NCBI GenBank assembly: GCA_964463915.1 | Contig: CAYXEH010000035.1 | Location: 1-27,009 of the forward strand | DNA: 27,009 bases | Direction of reading: 5' to 3' | From: PUPG01 sp964463915 | GTDB lineage: Bacteria > Bacteroidota > Bacteroidia > Bacteroidales > UBA7960 | Part shown: in pieces, positions 21,782-27,009 of the stretch | How positions within the stretch are numbered: the stretch's first letter is position 1 | Layout of the letters: each line of letters starts with the position of its first letter | Position numbers and translations under genes: made by a program | The notes under the pieces: generated by a model | What the model saw: the letters and a program-made list of their open reading frames with translations, nothing else | Databases searched by the model: none | What the model was told of the DNA's origin: nothing

Positions 21782-24766
21782 CTAGAAGTTAATTGAAAAT
21801 TCAAATGAATAAGTTCTTGCCTGCGGCATGGGATAGCGGTATTCTGCAATGCCGTTGCGGTCATCTCTTGTGCCGTCCAGGTAGAAGGTGAAAATATTGC
21901 TCACCGTCAGGCCTGCGGATATGGACCTTGCCCTGATCTTTTCGCTGAACCCCTTAGGCAAGGTATAATTGAGGGAGAGCGAACGCAGGTCAATGTTGGA
22001 GCGATCAAACAGCCACCTGGAACTGTAATAGTCATAAGGAATATCGTTGGAAATGCGCGGAATATCGGTCTCATCACCGGGCTGCTGCCAGCGGTCCATG
22101 GTATTGACACTCATATTGAACAGGTTGAGCTGCCTGGTGTTTTCCGCGTTTCTGGCGGCAAATGGCAGGTAAAAATCCGCGCCGTACTCGTAAGTGAGCA
22201 GCACGGTCAGGGTAAAGTTCCTGTAACGGAATCCATTGGTGAAGCCTCCGGAGAAATCAGGGTTGGACTTTCCGATCACAATACGGTTATCAATGTTACG
22301 CGCTTCACTATAGTCTTCCGTAATGCTTCCATCGGGCAAATACCATTGGGGATCTCCGGTCTGGGAATTCACCCCGGCATATTCAAAGCCCATGATCAAA
22401 TTGGTAGACTCCCCCACGATGAGGCCGGTATTGGTAAACACAATGTCCTGGTCGTTGGCCAGTTTGGTGAGTTCGTTGCGGTTGAAAGCAATGTTGAAAT
22501 TGGGACTCCACTTCACCGGGCCCAGGTCCAGGTCACTGGCCCGGAGTGTCGTTTCCAGACCGGTATTGGTCATGTTGGCCGCATTCACCGAAATATCCCG
22601 CCATCCGGTTTCGGGTGTCACATCCATCGACATGATGGCATCCACATTCCAGTTTTTGTAAAACTCCACCTCCATACGAAGCTTGTCAAACAAATGGGCC
22701 GAGAACCCCGCATTGAACTTATAGGAAGACTGCCAGCCAAGGTCGGGATTGGGTGCTGTATTGGGAGTCACCACCACAAGGCCATTATAGGCTGCGTTGG
22801 TGGAGTAATTGTACAATCCCCTGGCTGCGTAAGAACCGATCCGGGCATTCCCGGTCTTTCCAAAAGAAGTCTTAAATTTTAAATAATTGACCACATTGTT
22901 GGCGGGCCAGAATTCCTCGTTGGACACATTCCATGAGGCCCCTCCGGAGATGAAATCCTCTACCGAGTGGTCACCCCCAAAATAGGATGACGCATCCCGG
23001 CGCAAGTTGATACTACCGAAGTAGCGCCCGTCATAATTGTAATTCAGACGGCTGTATCCTGACACCATGGCACTGCGGTTCACATAGGAGGCAACGTCCT
23101 GCTGCTGATCCGCTCCTACTCCGGGCAAAATCACGATGGTGGAGATCAGGTCGCGGTCAGTTACCGTGGTGCGGGTGGTGTTGTCTTCACTGATCTGCAC
23201 ACCCAGTGTGCCTGAAATCCCGTGCTGGTTGAATTCACGGTTATAATCCGCCTGGGTATAGGCTGTCCAGTTGAAATTATCCCTCCGCTGTTCGCGGATA
23301 TTCCCATTATCGCGCATACCTGAGCGGTTCTCTGCAGAGCGGTAACGGAAGTTCTTTGAATTGGTATAGTCAAGCCCGAAGTTCCCTTTCCAGGTAAGGT
23401 GGTCGGTGATATCGGCGGTCAGTTCGAGGCTGTTATTGGTATAAAAACGCTCTGCATTGTTGATGTTCTGCTCAAGTTCCGCAAGCGGATGGGCAATCCC
23501 GTCCATCAGGGTATAGTCGCCGTCTTCATCGCGAAGCGGAATATTGGGACGGAAATTGTAGGTGGCAAAACCTGAATAGGCATCCCGCTCGAAACTGGAG
23601 ATTCCCCCGTTGTAGGTCAGCCGTACGTTCTCAAAGAGTTCGGCAGACAAATTAAAACGTGAGGTGATATTGGTAAAATCATTTCCCTTGCTGGTGGTCT
23701 GGTTATCCTGCAGGCCGAAAGACAGACGGAAAGTGGTCCCACCGTTTCCACCGGAAATACTCATGTTGGTCCGGTGTGAAACCGCCGTTTTCAAAGTCTG
23801 GTCGCGCCAGTTGGTGTATACATCCTGGTTGCTGATGGAATTGTTTGCCTCTTCCTGCGACATCCCGTTACTCATATGGTATTCAGTCAACAGTTCCACA
23901 TATTGGTCGGTGTGCAGATACTGCATCAGGTTAATGGGCTGCTCCATCAACACCCGCTGCGACAAAGACACCCTGGTGGCTCCACGCTGGCCTTCTTTGG
24001 TGGTGATCAGGATTACCCCGTTGGCGGCATTGGCCCCGTATATGGCCGTGGCCGATGCGTCTTTCAGCACAGTAATGGTCTCAATGTCATCCGGGTTGAC
24101 AAACGTCAGCGGGTTTACCACGGTTTCCGCTGCCTGACCCACACCCGACTGGACATTGGGGTCAGAAATGTCGACCAGTGGCACCCCGTCCAGCACATAC
24201 AATGGCTCACCGGAAGCCACAAAGCTGCCGGAACCTATCTCAGGCAAACTGTTTTCACCGCGAATCCTCACTCTCACCGGGGAGGTAGGGTCACCCGAAG
24301 CCGACTCCACCGTCACACCGGCGACCTGCCCCTCCAGCATCTGGTCAGCTGAGGTGGCCAGGCTGATCCTGGAAAGATCCTGCATTTCCACTTGTTCCAC
24401 ACTTCCTACCACTGTTTCACGCGACTGCGCACTCCCGTATCCCATCACCACCACTTCATCAAGCAGGCTGGCTTCCGATTCAAGAGTTATCTCAAATTCG
24501 CGCTTCTCCCCCACTTCCAGGGTCTGACTCTTATATCCCATAAAAGAAATGATCAGTGAAGCCTCCTCAGAGGCCACAGTGATCTCAAAGTTCCCGTCGA
24601 TATCTGTCATCACCCCGTTGTTGGTGTCCTCTTCCTGTATGGTGGCACCAGGCAGGGTCTCCTCACTCTCAGCACTCTTTACGGTACCGGTAACAGTCAC
24701 CTGGGCGTGGACACCCAGGCCGGCAAGGAAAAGCAAAGCAAAAAGAAATATTTTTTTCATGTTCAT
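21782..24766 (-). CDS. SusC/RagA-family TonB-dependent outer-membrane transporter
   Basis: This 994-aa protein has a signal peptide ending near GVHAQ, a CarboxypepD_reg-like beta domain (about 22-95), the SusC signature EVVVMGYGSAQ, a plug domain (about 110-240, with LYVLDGVPL and TVLKDASATAIYGANAANG) and a large beta-barrel ending in aromatic SFEFSINF. No N-terminal STN domain is present, so direct anti-sigma signalling is not expected. ATG 24766 is chosen; a GTG one codon earlier and ATG 24760 are alternatives. It is the first gene of the susC-susD-lipoprotein operon and follows the polyferredoxin gene by 69 bp. It would import oligomers across the outer membrane with TonB energy; the context suggests peptides. 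Confidence 0.95.
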   Translation of the reverse strand: MNMKKIFLFALLFLAGLGVHAQVTVTGTVKSAESEETLPGATIQEEDTNNGVMTDIDGNFEITVASEEASLIISFMGYKSQTLEVGEKREFEITLESEASLLDEVVVMGYGSAQSRETVVGSVEQVEMQDLSRISLATSADQMLEGQVAGVTVESASGDPTSPVRVRIRGENSLPEIGSGSFVASGEPLYVLDGVPLVDISDPNVQSGVGQAAETVVNPLTFVNPDDIETITVLKDASATAIYGANAANGVILITTKEGQRGATRVSLSQRVLMEQPINLMQYLHTDQYVELLTEYHMSNGMSQEEANNSISNQDVYTNWRDQTLKTAVSHRTNMSISGGNGGTTFRLSFGLQDNQTTSKGNDFTNITSRFNLSAELFENVRLTYNGGISSFERDAYSGFATYNFRPNIPLRDEDGDYTLMDGIAHPLAELEQNINNAERFYTNNSLELTADITDHLTWKGNFGLDYTNSKNFRYRSAENRSGMRDNGNIREQRRDNFNWTAYTQADYNREFNQHGISGTLGVQISEDNTTRTTVTDRDLISTIVILPGVGADQQQDVASYVNRSAMVSGYSRLNYNYDGRYFGSINLRRDASSYFGGDHSVEDFISGGASWNVSNEEFWPANNVVNYLKFKTSFGKTGNARIGSYAARGLYNYSTNAAYNGLVVVTPNTAPNPDLGWQSSYKFNAGFSAHLFDKLRMEVEFYKNWNVDAIMSMDVTPETGWRDISVNAANMTNTGLETTLRASDLDLGPVKWSPNFNIAFNRNELTKLANDQDIVFTNTGLIVGESTNLIMGFEYAGVNSQTGDPQWYLPDGSITEDYSEARNIDNRIVIGKSNPDFSGGFTNGFRYRNFTLTVLLTYEYGADFYLPFAARNAENTRQLNLFNMSVNTMDRWQQPGDETDIPRISNDIPYDYYSSRWLFDRSNIDLRSLSLNYTLPKGFSEKIRARSISAGLTVSNIFTFYLDGTRDDRNGIAEYRYPMPQARTYSFEFSINF

Positions 24767-24835
24767 CACAGAATATTGCTGTAAGTAATAAGTTATTCAA
24801 ATTCGTGTCGTTATCATGCCCGATGTCGTTCTCCT

Positions 24836-26779
24836 TCATTCAGTGCCGCTGACATGTTCCATGCTTGTGTCATGCCCCGTGCTGCGGACATGCTCAATTC
24901 TGGGATCATAATCAGTGATACCGTCATGCAATCTGAACCTGTACTGATTTTCCACCACCTCCTGGCTGCCATCGGTATACTCCACCTCATATTCGGGTAC
25001 GTTGACAATGTCGCGAAGCCGTTCGGGGCTCATGCTGTCTTTGATGAGGAAAAAGTCGGCTGTGGGCCGGGTGTCGTAATACACCTCCAGCCCGATCACG
25101 TTCGGGTTGTTGCGCCCCACGTAGTTGACCAGGAAATGAAACTGCCCCCGGTTCCTCGGATACTTCGTCAACTCAAAAGAAACCACTTCAACCTGATTGC
25201 GTGGCACCTCGCTGGCATCGTTGAAAAAGCGACGGAATTCTACAAAATTGCGGCGGTTGAGTTCCAGCCCCGAAATGGTCACCGGCGAGCGGTCCACACC
25301 CGTTACATTGTACATGGTGCGGCGGTTGTCCGTAATTCGATTCACGATGGTTGTATCATCTACACTCTCTCCGGCAAACACCAGCAACTCCAGCTCATCT
25401 GAAAACTGGGTTTCCAGCTGATAAACCGGTTTGCTTTCCAGCAGGCCACTGATTTCGTCCATCTCACCCGAGCTGATGTTGTTGTCAAGCCCTAACTTGT
25501 ATACAATGATTGTATCGGTATGCGATGGCGGCTCTTTAATAAATGTCCTTATGGGGATGAAAAAGGATTCCCGGATCTCTTTTTCAGAAGTCACTTCCGG
25601 GTTATAAATGACCTTGGCCGAATGGGAGCGCAGGTAAGTGGCCGCTCCCACCACGCCATCAATATCTTTGAACTGCCGGGTATAATCCCTGGCCATGTTC
25701 ACACATTCCATCTGCTCAAGGCCAGACAGGAAGAATGCCTCCTCCGGGTGATCTCCGCTGCCCCAGTAATCTTCCGTGGCCGGCACTTCCACCCGGTGGC
25801 CGGCAATGGTTACCATGATAATCAGCAGTGAAACCAGAATCAGGGGAAACCATTTAATGCGAATGTTGTTAATGGTCAACGCTCCGGTTTCCGGGCAGGC
25901 ATCCACACAATCGCCACACATATTGCAGTCGGGGTGGGTGACCTTGGTCTCGTTGGCCACATCAATGCCCTGGGGGCAGTTCTGAGTACAATCGCCGCAC
26001 TCGGTGCAAATGAGCTCATGCCGGGTTACCTTCAGCATATTGACCTTCTGCAGGGGCGAACCCACAACCTCGACAATAAATCCGATCAGGCAGGCCAACC
26101 CGATGTACAGCAGAATGGGAATATGAATGTTGAAGGAATAGAGGATCACATACATAGCCCCCAGACCCACAATCAGCAGAAAATACCTGAAAATATTGGA
26201 AATGGCCCCTACCGGGCAAAGGTACTTACACCAGAAAAGACGTGAGAAAACAGACCCCGCCACGAACACCCCCAGGATAAGCCCGCCGGTGATGTAACTG
26301 AAGTCGAGGTTAAACAGCCTGATGCCGGCAATGTTGTGATCGACCTCTACCGAAAACAAGGTGGAAGCCTCCAGGGCCACATAAGCCGTAAGAAACAAAA
26401 AGATATACTTCAACGACCTGAGGGCCTTATCGGTGCGTTTGCCCGCCTCGAAGCGGACGTTCAGCTTCTGTCCGATCTTCCCGAAAAATTCCGAGATCGT
26501 ACCCAGGGGGCAGATATAACTGCAAAAGAGTTTTCCTACAAAAATGATGACCACAATCAGCAACACCACCAGCAGCAGGTTCACCGCCGTCATGGACCAG
26601 GCCAGGTTGCCGTTGTTCAAATGGTTGTAAAAAGAATGCACCTCATCGGAAGTTGCGGCACTATCGAATCGAAGGTCGATGAAAAAGGAACGGATTACCG
26701 CCAGCAGCAACAAGGCCATCACTCCATACTGGAGAATGCTGCGCGCAATATTGGTCTTTTTTGTCATTGATCGGTGCAT
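24836..26779 (-). CDS. Membrane polyferredoxin (NapH/FixG-like) with HMA-like C-terminal extension
   Basis: This 647-aa inner-membrane protein has about six hydrophobic segments. The N-terminal NapH/FixG/NosR-like part has two CxxxCP loops (CSYICPLG about 86-93, CKYLCPVG about 184-191). Two 4Fe-4S sites follow, CTECGDCTQNCP (258-269) and CNMCGDCVDACP (285-296), then another membrane segment (about 310-328). The soluble tail includes an HMA-like fold pattern (about 352-410, MECVNMARDYTRQF and IDGVVGAATYL, no CxxC pair) and about 230 more residues I do not recognise. It probably passes electrons to a periplasmic acceptor or takes part in metal handling. ATG 26779 is chosen; ATG 26767 is possible. 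The last residues contain a 36-bp DNA duplication. Confidence 0.8.
   Translation of the reverse strand: MHRSMTKKTNIARSILQYGVMALLLLAVIRSFFIDLRFDSAATSDEVHSFYNHLNNGNLAWSMTAVNLLLVVLLIVVIIFVGKLFCSYICPLGTISEFFGKIGQKLNVRFEAGKRTDKALRSLKYIFLFLTAYVALEASTLFSVEVDHNIAGIRLFNLDFSYITGGLILGVFVAGSVFSRLFWCKYLCPVGAISNIFRYFLLIVGLGAMYVILYSFNIHIPILLYIGLACLIGFIVEVVGSPLQKVNMLKVTRHELICTECGDCTQNCPQGIDVANETKVTHPDCNMCGDCVDACPETGALTINNIRIKWFPLILVSLLIIMVTIAGHRVEVPATEDYWGSGDHPEEAFFLSGLEQMECVNMARDYTRQFKDIDGVVGAATYLRSHSAKVIYNPEVTSEKEIRESFFIPIRTFIKEPPSHTDTIIVYKLGLDNNISSGEMDEISGLLESKPVYQLETQFSDELELLVFAGESVDDTTIVNRITDNRRTMYNVTGVDRSPVTISGLELNRRNFVEFRRFFNDASEVPRNQVEVVSFELTKYPRNRGQFHFLVNYVGRNNPNVIGLEVYYDTRPTADFFLIKDSMSPERLRDIVNVPEYEVEYTDGSQEVVENQYRFRLHDGITDYDPRIEHVRSTGHDTSMEHVSGTE
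24843..24895. repeat. Short 36-bp duplication at the polyferredoxin C-terminus
   Basis: GTGCCGCTGACATGTTC (24843-24859) and GTGCTGCGGACATGCTC (24879-24895) match at 14 of 17 positions, 36 bp apart. They encode EHVRSTG and EHVSGTE on the minus strand, so the protein end looks like a recent 12-codon duplication. Confidence 0.6.
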
Positions 26780-27009
26780 CAAAATCCGGGTTCTGTCATA
26801 ATCGGCAGCAAAGAAGTCACAACCAAGCTTAACAATCGCCCTAAATGATAATCCGACCCCGGTAAATTGGGGTCAAAATATAAAATGAAACTCTGTTGGG
26901 GTGGTTAGATTGTTAAACGGTTAGGCTCATTTGGCAGGGGTTTGGGGAATATGAAACGGTTTGGGGGATGAGATGAGTGCAGGGTGGGTTGAGGGTTAAA
27001 AAAATTCTT
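26780..27009. other. Upstream region of polyferredoxin gene
   Basis: No gene is seen in this edge of 230 bp. A GACCCC/GGGGTC inverted repeat (26855-26860 and 26869-26874) sits about 75-95 bp upstream of the polyferredoxin start and could be an operator. The right end is G/T-rich on the plus strand. No exact TAnnTTTG octamer was found. Confidence 0.4.

Noticed and set aside
1..27009. tRNA, rRNA or insertion sequence
   Set aside because: No tRNA cloverleaf with a T-loop GTTCGAATC-like segment, no rRNA sequence, and no transposase or terminal repeat pair was recognised by eye.

Overview
The window looks like part of a draft, probably metagenome-assembled, genome of a Bacteroidota bacterium (Bacteroidales/Marinilabiliales-like; this rank is inferred from gene content only). 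The evidence is a SusC/SusD pair, many lipoproteins, a large MacB/FtsX-type permease, a membrane-embedded AraC regulator, a Bacteroidetes-type S46 dipeptidyl-peptidase, weak Shine-Dalgarno use, and several upstream octamers fitting the Bacteroidota -7 consensus TAnnTTTG. A run of 100 Ns (10201-10300) is a scaffold gap that removes the start of a nitroreductase gene.

Layout. Positions 1-2526: a strong hairpin terminator and an ABC-type permease (-). 2698-4560: a cold-shock-domain protein (-) and an MFS transporter (+), divergent from back-to-back promoters with identical -7 octamers. 4945-6589: a dodecin-like protein (+) converging on a membrane-anchored reductive-dehalogenase-like Fe-S/corrinoid-type protein (-); their ends share a terminator. 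6860-10055: a mosaic BspA-repeat lipoprotein (+), tail to tail with a serine beta-lactamase-like hydrolase (-). 10301-13825: nitroreductase (5' missing), chromate-type transporter ChrA, a 650-bp region with a decayed reading frame and a 22-bp-period repeat array, then a membrane AraC-type regulator, all genes on +. 14054-26779: five minus-strand genes and one further upstream, read in the order polyferredoxin, SusC, SusD, Calx-beta lipoprotein, terminator, HExxH metalloprotease, S46 dipeptidyl-peptidase.

The most coherent system is 14054-24766. It combines an outer-membrane SusCD importer and an associated surface lipoprotein with two exported peptidases and no glycoside hydrolase. This suggests a locus for capturing and degrading protein or peptide, comparable in logic to RagAB plus DPP7/DPP11 in Porphyromonas, rather than a polysaccharide locus. 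The polyferredoxin just upstream carries an unusual C-terminal extension with an HMA-like segment.

All functions are read from motifs and family knowledge. No database search was possible.
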